From: Atopobium sp.
GTDB taxonomy: Bacteria > Actinomycetota > Coriobacteriia > Coriobacteriales > Atopobiaceae
Assembly: GCA_018376005.1 (NCBI GenBank)
Contig: JAHACE010000004.1
Location: 1 to 24,359 of the forward strand
Reading direction: 5' to 3'
DNA length: 24,359 nucleotides
The translations under genes and the position numbers were made by a program. The notes beneath the pieces are model-generated. The model searched no databases and was not told the origin of the DNA. It saw only the letters and a program-made list of their open reading frames with translations. Below, piece after piece: positions 7,575 through 15,012 of the stretch. How positions within the stretch are numbered: position 1 is the stretch's first letter; each line of letters opens with the position of its first letter.

Positions 7575-7587
7575 GGGTTTCTCGCCA
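7575..7587 (+). repeat. Intergenic copy of the 13-mer GGGTTTCTCGCCA
   Basis: Identical to the copies at 6103, 14719 and 15998. It lies directly beyond the patB terminator T-run, in the patB-tRNA gap. Confidence 0.75.
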
Positions 7588-7620
7588 AACAAAATGCGGA
7601 GAAGAACGAGCTTCTCCGCA
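7588..7620 (-). terminator. Terminator of the MalY/PatB gene
   Basis: TGCGGAGAAG (7595-7604) and CTTCTCCGCA (7611-7620) form a perfect 10-bp stem with a 6-nt loop. On the minus strand it is followed by TTTTGTTT. It lies 97 bp past the stop codon. I see no gene or clear structure in 7621-7716. Confidence 0.82.
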
Positions 7621-7716
7621 GGTGATTTCATGCACTATACGAGCAGGTATATGGTGGTATGGCAGTGGTGCGGTGTCAGAGGCCGCAATCAGTCCGCTTA
7701 AAGCCGCAGACTGTGT

Positions 7717-8907
7717 CTAGAAACCGTGAGCCGTAAGTGCTGCATCCAGACGATTCAACGCTTCCTCAATCTCGACGCGAGGGGCTGCCAAATTCCAACG
7801 CTTGAAACCCTGGGCAGCCTCGCCAAAGAAGACTCCGTCGGTGAAGAAGAGCTGAGCCTCAAACTGCAACAGGTGGTCAAGCTCTTCTGGGGTAAGGCCA
7901 AGGTCTCTGAAGTCGAGCCACTGGAGGTAGGTTCCCGTGATTGGTGCAAGCTTCACCCGAGGGTGCTTGGTGGCGAAGAAGTCCAGGACCAACTTCTGGT
8001 TATCGTCAACAGCCTTGATGCATGCGTCAAGCCATGCCCCACCCTTGCTATAAGCCAGCTCACAGGCCTTGAAGCTGATTGGATTGCATGAGGTGGTCTC
8101 TCGGGTCTCCAGGCGCTTCTCGAGGCGGCTACGCAGTTCTGGATTGCTCACGATGATGTTGCTGAACTGCGTGCCAGCAAGGTTGAAACTCTTTGAAGCG
8201 CTTGTGCACGTAATGGTACGCGCTGCGACTTCATCGGAAATTGTTTCAAAGACGGTATGCGTAGAGCCTGGCATGATGAGGTCGTGGTGGATCTCGTCAG
8301 CAACCACAATGAGGTTGTGCTTAACCGCAATCTCTGCGATGCGCGTAAGCTCTTCTTTGGTCCACACGCGACCGCTTGGATTGTGGGGTGAACACAGGAT
8401 GATCATGGTGTTCTTTGGCTCGGCGGCAAGTTTCTCAAGCAGGTCAAAGTCAATGTCGTAGTGAGGACCCTCTGACAGGACAAGCGGGCACTCTACCAGC
8501 GCACGGTTATTCTCCTCAACTGCCATGTAGAACGGATGGTAGACAGGAGTAAACAGGATGACACCCTCGTCTGGCTGGGTGAACTCGGCAACAGATGAAA
8601 AGAGCGCAGGCACCACGCCAGACGAATTGAGCAGCCACTCAGGCTTCACATCCCAGTTGTGACGTGTCTTCATCCACTTGCACACAGCCTGCTTCATCTG
8701 ATTGGTTGGCACGGAATAGCCAAGGATTGCGTCATTGATGTATTCCTTGAGGCCCTCGACAATCTCTGGGGCTGTGTGATACTCCATATCAGCAACAGAA
8801 AAAGGTGGAATACCAGGAGCTACATCTGGATTCATGTCGTACATGACGTTCCATTTTCTAGAACCAGTACCAGCGCGATCAACGCGGGATTCAAAATCGT
8901 AAGACAT
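7717..8907 (-). CDS. patB: PLP-dependent cystathionine beta-lyase / aminotransferase, MalY/PatB family
   Basis: A fold-type I PLP enzyme. Family members cleave cystathionine to homocysteine, pyruvate and ammonia (methionine synthesis or cysteine breakdown); E. coli MalY also represses maltose genes. The frame is open from a GTG at 8922, but GGAG lies 5 nt before the ATG at 8907, which I take as the start, giving 396 residues. Visible motifs are VADMEY (38-43), SPHNPSGR (173-180), the PLP-contacting VADEIHHDL with Asp204, and the Schiff-base lysine in SASKSFNLAG, Lys239. Length and motifs match the family fully. It is transcribed alone, between its promoter and its terminator. A role in sulfur amino acid metabolism fits the nearby aspartate-family genes, but those are a separate operon. 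The symbol is by family, not proven orthology. Confidence 0.9.
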   Translation of the reverse strand: MSYDFESRVDRAGTGSRKWNVMYDMNPDVAPGIPPFSVADMEYHTAPEIVEGLKEYINDAILGYSVPTNQMKQAVCKWMKTRHNWDVKPEWLLNSSGVVPALFSSVAEFTQPDEGVILFTPVYHPFYMAVEENNRALVECPLVLSEGPHYDIDFDLLEKLAAEPKNTMIILCSPHNPSGRVWTKEELTRIAEIAVKHNLIVVADEIHHDLIMPGSTHTVFETISDEVAARTITCTSASKSFNLAGTQFSNIIVSNPELRSRLEKRLETRETTSCNPISFKACELAYSKGGAWLDACIKAVDDNQKLVLDFFATKHPRVKLAPITGTYLQWLDFRDLGLTPEELDHLLQFEAQLFFTDGVFFGEAAQGFKRWNLAAPRVEIEEALNRLDAALTAHGF

Positions 8908-8936
8908 AGTGTCTCCATTCACGTAAGCCTGTAATC

Positions 8937-8966
8937 AGTGTAGCTGCTTTTAGTGTAGCTACTTTT
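8937..8966. repeat. Tandem 15-bp repeat in the patB promoter
   Basis: AGTGTAGCTGCTTTT (8937-8951) and AGTGTAGCTACTTTT (8952-8966) are adjacent and differ at one base. The upstream unit contributes the -10 hexamer of the candidate patB promoter, so the second unit duplicates that box 15 bp downstream. It could be a regulator site or a promoter duplication. Confidence 0.6.
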
Positions 8967-8981
8967 CTTTTCCTTTGTCAT
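8952..8981 (-). promoter_or_regulatory. Candidate promoter of patB
   Basis: On the minus strand ATGACA (8976-8981) and TACACT (8952-8957) are 18 bp apart. The start site would fall near 8945, about 38 bp upstream of the ATG. Confidence 0.45.
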
Positions 8982-9030
8982 TCTTCTGATAAGAAAATCT
9001 TTGATGGCACGACGTATTTGCAATCCTTAT

Positions 9031-9039
9031 TGCTATAAT
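9031..9039 (+). promoter_or_regulatory. Extended -10 promoter of tRNA-Arg
   Basis: TGCTATAAT combines an extended TGn with a consensus TATAAT, 14 bp upstream of the tRNA. No good -35 is found at the normal distance. Confidence 0.65.
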
Positions 9040-9053
9040 GAACGACGCTATAT

Positions 9054-9130
9054 GTCTCCTTAGCTCAGCTGGATAGAGCGTCGGTCTTCTAAACCGCAGG
9101 TCGCGCGTTCGAATCGCGCAGGAGGCACCA
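9054..9130 (+). tRNA. tRNA-Arg (anticodon TCT)
   Basis: Plus-strand cloverleaf of 77 nt including an encoded CCA. The acceptor is GTCTCCT/AGGAGGC, the D-arm GCTC/GAGC, the anticodon loop CTTCTAA with anticodon TCT, and the T-arm GCGCG TTCGAAT CGCGC. tRNA-Arg(TCT) genes are common integration sites for mobile elements, which matters for the odd DNA downstream. Confidence 0.96.
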
Positions 9131-9137
9131 AAAACCC

Positions 9138-9168
9138 AAGGTAGATGGCTTGCTGTCTACCTTTTTTG
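9138..9168 (+). terminator. Terminator of tRNA-Arg
   Basis: AAGGTAGA (9138-9145) and TCTACCTT (9156-9163) form an 8-bp stem followed by TTTTTTG. It begins 8 bp after the tRNA. Confidence 0.85.
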
Positions 9169-9341
9169 TTAAAATTTTTATCGGCTGCCTCCATTTTGCC
9201 TCCAAACTGTATGGCTACTGCGTAAGAAATTGCGATTCCGTGTCCGATTAACTGACAATGGGCGGTTTGTGCATAAACAATGGCTGATATGCAGGAAAAC
9301 TAATCAAGAAATTGATGTATCAAATTAGAGGTGCTGTTTTG

Positions 9342-9519
9342 GGTAAAAAATCCGTTTAGTTGGAGTTTATTTTTGGACTTCGAAATTTTGTCACTTACGT
9401 TTACCCAGCTCAGAAATTTTGTACTAATTTCCACAATTTTGTCCACGTAAAATTGCTGGTAGATGGTTTGCATAGAAACTAAGCATTTTTGGATACTCCA
9501 ACTAAACGCATTTTTTACC
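9342..9519. mobile_element. MITE-like element: 178 bp with 25-bp terminal inverted repeats
   Basis: The end at 9342-9366 and the reverse complement of 9495-9519 match at 24 of 25 positions; both begin GGTAAAAAAT and end GTTTAGTTGGAGT. The 128-bp interior is AT-rich and carries AAATTTTGT at 9383 and 9414 (31 bp apart) and ATTTTGT again near 9436. A 90-residue minus-strand frame (9300-9572) crosses the element, but its sequence is shaped by the repeats and it has no recognisable domain. No transposase is present and I do not see a clear target-site duplication. A long stem-loop of another kind is the alternative. The rest of 9169-9341 and 9520-9570 holds no gene that I can support. Confidence 0.55.
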
Positions 9520-9570
9520 ACTTTGCTGCCGAATGGCACTCTATCGCTGAAAAATTTCACTCGGACGCAC

Positions 9571-9612
9571 AAAAATACCCGTTCGAATCCACGAAATAGA
9601 ATCGAACGGGTA
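9571..9612 (-). terminator. Terminator of the hom-lysC-asd operon
   Basis: TACCCGTTCGA (9576-9586) pairs over 11 bp with 9602-9612. The minus strand continues TTTTTGTG. It lies 44 bp after the asd stop. Confidence 0.88.
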
Positions 9613-9655
9613 CTTGGTCAACGAAAATGATGTGAGCGTGGCTGCACGCCAGATA

Positions 9656-10678
9656 TTACAGCAGGTACTCTGCAATCTGGACAGCGTTTGTTGCGGCACC
9701 CTTCCTAATCTGGTCGCCACAGCAGAAGAACGTAAGTGCGTTAGTATCTTTATCAGCGGAAAGATCCTCGCGAATACGACCAACATAGATAAGGTCCTGG
9801 TCAGAAGTATCAAGAGGCATTGGGTACTGAAGCTCTGCAGGGTTGTCCACAACCTTAATACCTGGTGCGTCTTCAAGAATAGCGCGAGCCTCATCTGGGC
9901 TCAAAGGACGCTCGAACTCAACAGTGATGGACTCAGAGTGAGAGCGCATCGTTGGAACGCGGACGCAGGTACAGTTAACGCGCAGCTCAGGAAGGTGCAT
10001 AATCTTGCGACCCTCGTTTTGCATCTTCATTTCCTCAGAAGTGTAGCCAACCTCGTCAAAGCCGCCAATCTGTGGAATCAAGTTGACTGCCAGCTGGTAT
10101 GCAAAAGGAGCGGTCTCGGTTACTTCCCTACCTGCAACAACATCAGCCATCTGGTTCTTCAAACTGGTAAGACCAGGAAGTCCAGCGCCGGATGCAGCCT
10201 GATAGGTAGAAGCGATAATGCGCTTTGCACCCGCTGCCTTATGCAGAGGATACAGAGGTACCAGGCCAATAATGGTTGCGCAGTTTGGATTAGAGATAAT
10301 GCCGTTGTGGTTCTTGATATCCTCAGCGTTAATCTCTGGAATTACCAGCGGAACATTTGGGTCCATTCTGAATGCATGGGAGTTGTCAACGCAGACACAG
10401 CCGCGCTTAACCGCTTCAGGAAGCAGCTCTTTTGCCTGCTCATCGCCAGCTGCGCCAAGAACAATGTCCACGCTTTCAAAAGCCTCAGGAGTTGCTTCGC
10501 GGATAACAATCTGCTGTCCTGCAAACTCAATAGTTTTACCAGCGCTTCGAGCGGATGCCAGAAGCACCAGCTCCTTGATAGGAAAATTACGCTCTTCAAG
10601 ACACTGCATCATCTGGGCACCAACAACGCCGGTAGCACCAAGAATTGCAACGACCTTACCGTTTGGATCAAAAGTCAT
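9656..10678 (-). CDS. asd: Aspartate-semialdehyde dehydrogenase
   Basis: Reduces aspartyl phosphate to aspartate semialdehyde with NADPH, the second step of the aspartate pathway leading to threonine, methionine, lysine and peptidoglycan diaminopimelate. The protein has 340 residues, the normal length. The nucleotide-binding GATGVVG is at 14-20, the catalytic Cys133 is in SNPNCATI, the Q162/AASGAG block follows, and the active-site His247 is in MRSHSES. The ATG is 2 bp from the lysC stop and its ribosome binding site (GAGG) lies inside the lysC end, so the two are translationally coupled. It is the last gene of hom-lysC-asd and is followed by a clear terminator. Confidence 0.97.
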   Translation of the reverse strand: MTFDPNGKVVAILGATGVVGAQMMQCLEERNFPIKELVLLASARSAGKTIEFAGQQIVIREATPEAFESVDIVLGAAGDEQAKELLPEAVKRGCVCVDNSHAFRMDPNVPLVIPEINAEDIKNHNGIISNPNCATIIGLVPLYPLHKAAGAKRIIASTYQAASGAGLPGLTSLKNQMADVVAGREVTETAPFAYQLAVNLIPQIGGFDEVGYTSEEMKMQNEGRKIMHLPELRVNCTCVRVPTMRSHSESITVEFERPLSPDEARAILEDAPGIKVVDNPAELQYPMPLDTSDQDLIYVGRIREDLSADKDTNALTFFCCGDQIRKGAATNAVQIAEYLL

Positions 10679-10680
10679 AG

Positions 10681-12009
10681 TTACCTCGAAACCATTTCGT
10701 CACGAACAAATCCGTTATAAATGACGCCAATTGTGCGATCAAAGTCGGCATTATCGACGCCCACAATAATACTAATCTCTTCCGAGCTCTGCGTAATCAT
10801 GCGAATGTTGACGCCCGCATTGCCCAGCGCGCCAAAGATCTTGCCGGAAGTACCGGAACGCCTAGACATATTACGACCAACAACAGAAACAAGAGCTAAG
10901 CGGTCTACCATCGTAATGTCATCAGGCTCAATCTCGCGACGAATATCGCTGATGATGGAATAAACCGTATCCTTTACGTCGGAAGCATTTACCACAATAC
11001 CAAACGAATCAACGCCTGTTGGGATGTGCTCGACAGAGACGCCGTAACGCTCAACAATATTGAGAGCGCGGCTGATAACGCCAACCTCGTTGGACATGTG
11101 AGCCTTCTTGACGTGAATAGCCAAGAAGTCTTTCTTGCCTGCAATACCTGTAATCAAGTGCTCGTTTGTATCGCCATCTGCGGTCTCACGGATAACCGTA
11201 CCCGCATCTTCTGGACGGTTGGTATTCTTAATCTGAATTGGAATGTTTGCCTCGCGAACAGGGAAAATTGCCTCTTCCTGAAGAACGGAAGCGCCCATGT
11301 AAGAAAGCTCGCGCATCTCGTCAAAAGTAATGCGGCCAATAGCGCGTGGATTCTGAACAATGCGAGGATCCGCAGAAAGGAAGCCAGACACGTCAGTCCA
11401 GTTCTCATACAAGTCAGCGTCTAGGCAGCGAGCGACAATGGCACCGGTAATATCGCCACCACCGCGCTGGAACAACTTAATTGCACCGTCAACGGTAGCA
11501 CCGTAGAAGCCAGGCAACACAAATGCGCCGCTGCGAGCAACGACCTCTTTAAGCCTAGAAGCAGTGCGCTCCATATCAATGGTGCCATCATGATGAAACA
11601 GCATAACGTCAGCAGCATCAACAAAGGGCAGCCCAAGATACTCAGCAAGAATCTGGCAGGTAAACCACTCGCCCCTACTGACTACATACTCTGGCGAGAA
11701 GGACTTGATGTTTGTAGCAAACTTCTCAAACTCCTCGGCGACAGGCCATGCAACTCCCAGTTCATCAGCAATCTCCACAAAGCGAGCCTCGATATCTGCA
11801 AGTAAAGAGGTACAGTCAACGTGATACTCAATGTGGGCATTTACCAGCAGCAGAAGGTCGGTAATCTTGTTGTCAGTTGAATGGCGCTTTCCCGCTGCAG
11901 ACGAGACAATAAAGCGTCTATCAGGATCAGCTTCGACAATAGCTTTAACTTTTTTGAACTGCTCTGCAGAAGCAACACTTGAGCCGCCAAATTTTGCAAT
12001 TTTGATCAT
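10681..12009 (-). CDS. lysC: Aspartate kinase
   Basis: Phosphorylates aspartate with ATP, the committed step of the aspartate family. The 442-residue protein has the N-terminal kinase signature KFGGSSV (7-13), the catalytic-domain block PGFYGATVDGAIKLFQRGGGD, and two C-terminal ACT domains (LAIHVKKAHMSNEVGVISRA and LVSVVGRNMSRRSGTSGKIFGALGNAGVNIRMI), where end-product feedback usually acts. It is monofunctional and of the longer single-chain class, without the internal start that gives alpha/beta subunits in the LysC of other actinobacteria. The ATG lies 2 bp from the hom stop, with AGGA inside the hom end, so it is coupled to hom. Which amino acid inhibits it cannot be read from sequence alone. 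Confidence 0.97.
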   Translation of the reverse strand: MIKIAKFGGSSVASAEQFKKVKAIVEADPDRRFIVSSAAGKRHSTDNKITDLLLLVNAHIEYHVDCTSLLADIEARFVEIADELGVAWPVAEEFEKFATNIKSFSPEYVVSRGEWFTCQILAEYLGLPFVDAADVMLFHHDGTIDMERTASRLKEVVARSGAFVLPGFYGATVDGAIKLFQRGGGDITGAIVARCLDADLYENWTDVSGFLSADPRIVQNPRAIGRITFDEMRELSYMGASVLQEEAIFPVREANIPIQIKNTNRPEDAGTVIRETADGDTNEHLITGIAGKKDFLAIHVKKAHMSNEVGVISRALNIVERYGVSVEHIPTGVDSFGIVVNASDVKDTVYSIISDIRREIEPDDITMVDRLALVSVVGRNMSRRSGTSGKIFGALGNAGVNIRMITQSSEEISIIVGVDNADFDRTIGVIYNGFVRDEMVSR

Positions 12010-12011
12010 TT

Positions 12012-13151
12012 CTAATTCCTCTTTTCAAGTGCAGCCATAAAGGTTGTAGGGTCTTGCGAAAGTGCGCTGGTAAGAAGCTCGCGGGCCTTCTCGGCACTTA
12101 AGTTCTTAACCAGCTGAGCGCCTGGCTCCCAGAACGAACCACCAGGAATGTCGGCTTGCGTCCTAAACACGTAATCGGAAACAAGCAGCTCAGGATTATA
12201 TGAAAGACCTGACGAGAAGGTCTGCTGACCCCCAGCAGGAGCCGCAGCACAGTCAATAATATCCTGCACGACGGCATTTGCCGTTGGATCGCCACCGGCG
12301 CCTTGACCATAAAACTTGAGCTCGCCAATGGTATTTCCCACGGCAGTTGCAACGTTAAAGTTAGTTGGAACGTTGGCCTCTATGGTTGAGAGCGAAACCG
12401 CAACTGGCTCAACAGCTACCGCATACGATGAACCGTCAGAAACACCACGACCAAAGAGCTTGATTGTCATATCGTGACTGCCAAACATGGCAAGGTCACG
12501 CTTAGTTAAGTTTCTGATGCCAGACATAGGAATCTGGTCTGTGCAGATTACATCGAAGGCGATAGATGCAGAAATCATAGTCTTAGAGCGAACATCAATG
12601 CCGTCGATATCGCTTGACGGATCTCGCTCGGCGTAACCCAGCTCCTGAGCCTTGCTCAGAACCTCTGCAAAGTCCGTTCCGTCTTTGAGCATGGAATAGA
12701 CAATGTAGTTGGTGGTTCCATTCATGATTCCCCAGAACGCAGAAATCTCGTCAATACGACGAACTTTCTGAATTCCTGCTATCCAAGGAATACCGCCGCA
12801 CACGCATGCTTCGATCTTAAAATTGACGCCCGCTTCAGCGGCAAGGGTCATAAACTCCTCAAAATGAGCAGATACCACGGCTTTATTTGAGGTGACTACA
12901 TTTTTATTAGCAGTCAGCGCAGCTTTGATGTATTCATAGGCTGGCGTGAGGCCACCCATGCACTCAACAACGGTATCGAGCGCAGGGTCAGACAAGAGCG
13001 CATCAAAATCAGATGTTGCCCGAGGGTCAACGTACTCTTTACCAGCTCTAACCAAGATGGACGTCAGGTTAACGTCAGAAACGCGCTCATCAAGAATGCG
13101 CGCAACTGAAGCACCAACCGTTCCAAATCCAAGTAGGGCAAAGTTTTGCAT
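12012..13151 (-). CDS. hom: Homoserine dehydrogenase (without ACT domain)
   Basis: Reduces aspartate semialdehyde to homoserine, the branch toward threonine and methionine. The Rossmann motif GFGTVG is at residues 8-13. The catalytic domain has MNGTTNYI and DIDGIDVRSKTMISASIAFD with the conserved Lys. At 379 residues it ends soon after the catalytic domain and lacks the C-terminal ACT domain that many homoserine dehydrogenases of about 430 residues use for threonine feedback. Control may therefore rest on the kinase or on transcription. It is the first gene of the minus-strand hom-lysC-asd operon and starts opposite thrC. Confidence 0.95.
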   Translation of the reverse strand: MQNFALLGFGTVGASVARILDERVSDVNLTSILVRAGKEYVDPRATSDFDALLSDPALDTVVECMGGLTPAYEYIKAALTANKNVVTSNKAVVSAHFEEFMTLAAEAGVNFKIEACVCGGIPWIAGIQKVRRIDEISAFWGIMNGTTNYIVYSMLKDGTDFAEVLSKAQELGYAERDPSSDIDGIDVRSKTMISASIAFDVICTDQIPMSGIRNLTKRDLAMFGSHDMTIKLFGRGVSDGSSYAVAVEPVAVSLSTIEANVPTNFNVATAVGNTIGELKFYGQGAGGDPTANAVVQDIIDCAAAPAGGQQTFSSGLSYNPELLVSDYVFRTQADIPGGSFWEPGAQLVKNLSAEKARELLTSALSQDPTTFMAALEKRN

Positions 13152-13170
13152 ATAACTCCAAATCTAGCAG

Positions 13171-13260
13171 TCATTTTACGAGAAAACCGATTGCCTGCAA
13201 GGCTAATTGCAGAGCAAGGACAACCGCACGCAAAGGTGACTGCACTGATAACAATCTCAT
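13171..13260 (-). CDS. Possible 29-codon leader peptide upstream of hom
   Basis: Inside the predicted hom leader, an ATG at 13260 opens a 29-codon frame ending in TGA at 13171. It is rich in Leu (8) and Val (4) with one Ile, and overlaps the hairpin at 13191-13217. No convincing ribosome binding site precedes it and threonine or methionine codons are not enriched, so attenuation by pathway end products is not directly supported. It is offered only as a candidate. Confidence 0.15.
   Translation of the reverse strand: MRLLSVQSPLRAVVLALQLALQAIGFLVK
13191..13217 (-). promoter_or_regulatory. Hairpin in the hom leader, possible attenuator
   Basis: TTGCCTGCAA (13191-13200) pairs with TTGCAGAGCAA (13207-13217) with one bulged base around a 6-nt loop. 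The minus strand then reads TCGGTTTTCTCG, a weak U-rich tract. It lies 40 bp before the hom start. It could be a weak terminator or attenuator, or chance. Confidence 0.3.
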
Positions 13261-13316
13261 AGACAAAAACTACCAAAAACCTAGACAGAATCTAATCGAC
13301 AGTTTTTCTCGTCTTC

Positions 13317-13345
13317 ATAATGCTATGAACAATTCTATGTTACAA
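13317..13345 (-). promoter_or_regulatory. Candidate promoter of the hom-lysC-asd operon
   Basis: On the minus strand TTGTAA (13340-13345) and CATTAT (13317-13322) are exactly 17 bp apart. Transcription would begin near 13310, leaving a leader of about 160 nt before hom. I looked for lysine or T-box riboswitch signatures in that leader and found none. Confidence 0.5.
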
Positions 13346-13363
13346 GCGACATTTACTTCTCAC

Positions 13364-13372
13364 TGTTAAAAT
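13364..13372 (+). promoter_or_regulatory. Candidate extended -10 promoter of thrC-thrB
   Basis: TGTTAAAAT fits the extended -10 pattern. Transcription would start at about 13378-13380, right at an in-frame ATG (13380) that precedes the chosen thrC start by 28 codons. It is back to back with the hom promoter. Confidence 0.4.
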
Positions 13373-13411
13373 AATAGAAATGCAACACGCGAGACGCGCA
13401 ATTTGCACGCG

Positions 13412-13443
13412 CACAACACGCGACACGCACAACACGCGACACG
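13412..13443 (+). repeat. Exact tandem duplication of a 16-bp GC-rich unit before thrC
   Basis: CACAACACGCGACACG occurs twice without a gap (13412-13427, 13428-13443), preceded by a partial relative (GCAACACGCGAGACG) from 13382. The tract is GC-rich while the flanking promoter DNA is AT-rich. It lies in the 5' leader of thrC, or in its coding region if the upstream ATG is used. Confidence 0.8.
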
Positions 13444-13463
13444 TTCTAAAGATTGGTGGTTTC

Positions 13464-14990
13464 ATGGCCGTCGCATATCACAGCACAAGAAGCTCTGACC
13501 ATACCGTCTTGGCTAAACAAGCCATTTTGCAGGGGATTGCTCCCGACGGCGGCCTTTATATCCAAGATTCAATTGACGAGAAACCCCTCGATCTTGCAAA
13601 GGTTTGTTCTCAGGGCTTTAAAGCTACTGCTTTCGATGTGCTTTCTGCTCTGCTGGACGACTACTCTGCTGAAGAGCTGACTCGCTGTATTGAGGGCGCG
13701 TATGGCTCTCAGTGGGACACCCAGGCTATCACGCCTGTTTCTGCTATCGGAGAAGACTGGCTGCTTGAGCTCTTCCATGGTCCAACGTCGGCTTTCAAAG
13801 ACGTTGCGCTTCAGATGCTCCCCCGCCTGATGAGTGTTGCTCGCGAGGACGCGGACGTAGCTAGCGCTGTCGACGCGGCCGCCACCGCCGGCAAGAGCAT
13901 CATGATTGTGACCGCAACTTCTGGCGACACTGGCAAAGCTGCACTTGAGGGCTTCAAAGACGTACCTGGCATGGGCATCACCGTCTTTTACCCTGAAGGC
14001 AAGGTTTCTGATATTCAACGCCTGCAGATGGTGACTCAAAAAGGTTCTAACGTAGCTGTTTGCGCTGTTAAGGGAAACTTTGACGACGCTCAAAACGCCG
14101 CTAAAGCAATCTTTGCTAACAAGGAGTTGGCGCATGAGTTGACCGGTAAAGGCACCGTACTTTCCAGCGCAAACTCCATCAATATTGGTCGTTTGGCCCC
14201 GCAGGTAACCTACTACTTTGACGCATATGCCCAGCTTATTGCCAAGGGCGCCATCGCTCAGGGTCAAAAAGTTACTTTCTGCGTGCCAACCGGCAATTTT
14301 GGCGACGTTCTCGCAGGTTACTTTGCAAAAGAGATGGGTCTGCCTGTTGAGCGCCTCATTGTGGCTTCTAACAGCAATAAGGTGCTGACTGATTTCTTGG
14401 AAACAGGCATTTACGATCGTAGACGTGCATTTGAAAAGACCATCTCTCCATCAATGGACATTCTGGTTTCATCAAACCTTGAACGACTCCTCTATCTTGC
14501 GTCCGGCAAAGACACCGAGCTTGTCAGCTATCTGATGAACCAACTGGTAACCAAGGGTATCTACACGGTACCTGCTCAGGTGATGGACACCATCCGCGAA
14601 ACCTTTGATGCTGGCTTTGCCACCGACGCTCAGACGCGTGAGACTATCCGTTCTACCTGGGAGAATTGTCGTGTGCTGATTGACCCTCACACAGCCGTCG
14701 CAAAGCACGTGCTTGACAGGGTTTCTCGCCAGGCGGGTAACGTGCGCGTTTGTCTGTCTACTGCCAGCCCATATAAGTTCTCGTCCGACGTGCTTGCCGC
14801 GCTGGGCCACTCGACCGCTGGCCTGGATGACTTTGCATGTATGCATACGCTCGCCGAAATCACGGGCACTAATCCGCCAATCCAGCTTTCATCGCTGAAT
14901 GATAACGTTATCATTCATACTGACGTTCGCGAGAAGGAACAGCTTGCTTCGTACGTTTCCGAAGCATGCGGGCGTATTTTTGCTTGTTAG
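13464..14990 (+). CDS. thrC: Threonine synthase
   Basis: A PLP enzyme that converts O-phosphohomoserine to threonine and phosphate, the last step of the pathway. I choose the ATG at 13464 (508 residues) because MAVAYHSTRS begins the conserved domain and GGTGG lies just upstream. The frame is open back to an ATG at 13380, which would add 28 residues. The Schiff-base lysine is Lys112 in HGPTSAFKDVA. The phosphate-binding TATSGDTGKAAL and VPTGNFGDVLAGYFAK blocks are clear. Length is near the 500 of the long class of threonine synthases. It is followed after 22 bp by thrB, on the strand opposite hom-lysC-asd. It also holds one GGGTTTCTCGCCA copy (14719-14731). Confidence 0.96.
   Translation: MAVAYHSTRSSDHTVLAKQAILQGIAPDGGLYIQDSIDEKPLDLAKVCSQGFKATAFDVLSALLDDYSAEELTRCIEGAYGSQWDTQAITPVSAIGEDWLLELFHGPTSAFKDVALQMLPRLMSVAREDADVASAVDAAATAGKSIMIVTATSGDTGKAALEGFKDVPGMGITVFYPEGKVSDIQRLQMVTQKGSNVAVCAVKGNFDDAQNAAKAIFANKELAHELTGKGTVLSSANSINIGRLAPQVTYYFDAYAQLIAKGAIAQGQKVTFCVPTGNFGDVLAGYFAKEMGLPVERLIVASNSNKVLTDFLETGIYDRRRAFEKTISPSMDILVSSNLERLLYLASGKDTELVSYLMNQLVTKGIYTVPAQVMDTIRETFDAGFATDAQTRETIRSTWENCRVLIDPHTAVAKHVLDRVSRQAGNVRVCLSTASPYKFSSDVLAALGHSTAGLDDFACMHTLAEITGTNPPIQLSSLNDNVIIHTDVREKEQLASYVSEACGRIFAC
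14719..14731 (+). repeat. Copy of the 13-mer GGGTTTCTCGCCA inside thrC
   Basis: The only one of four exact 13-mer copies that is inside a gene, where it encodes part of R-V-S-R-Q. The identical DNA in three non-coding sites shows that protein sequence does not explain the conservation. Confidence 0.75.
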
Positions 14991-15012
14991 ACTCTGAGAA
15001 AGCAGGTTCTAC

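Noticed and set aside
9300..9572. 90-codon minus-strand frame between asd and tRNA-Arg
   Set aside because: It spans both terminal inverted repeats of the MITE-like element, lies after the asd terminator, and has no domain or good ribosome binding site.
9614..10720. 368-codon plus-strand frame
   Set aside because: It is the shadow of asd and its terminator on the opposite strand, rich in unlikely Cys/Asn/Trp runs.
13152..13316. Lysine or T-box riboswitch in the hom leader
   Set aside because: I found no T-box sequence (GGGTGG..CCGCG type) or lysine riboswitch core motifs.
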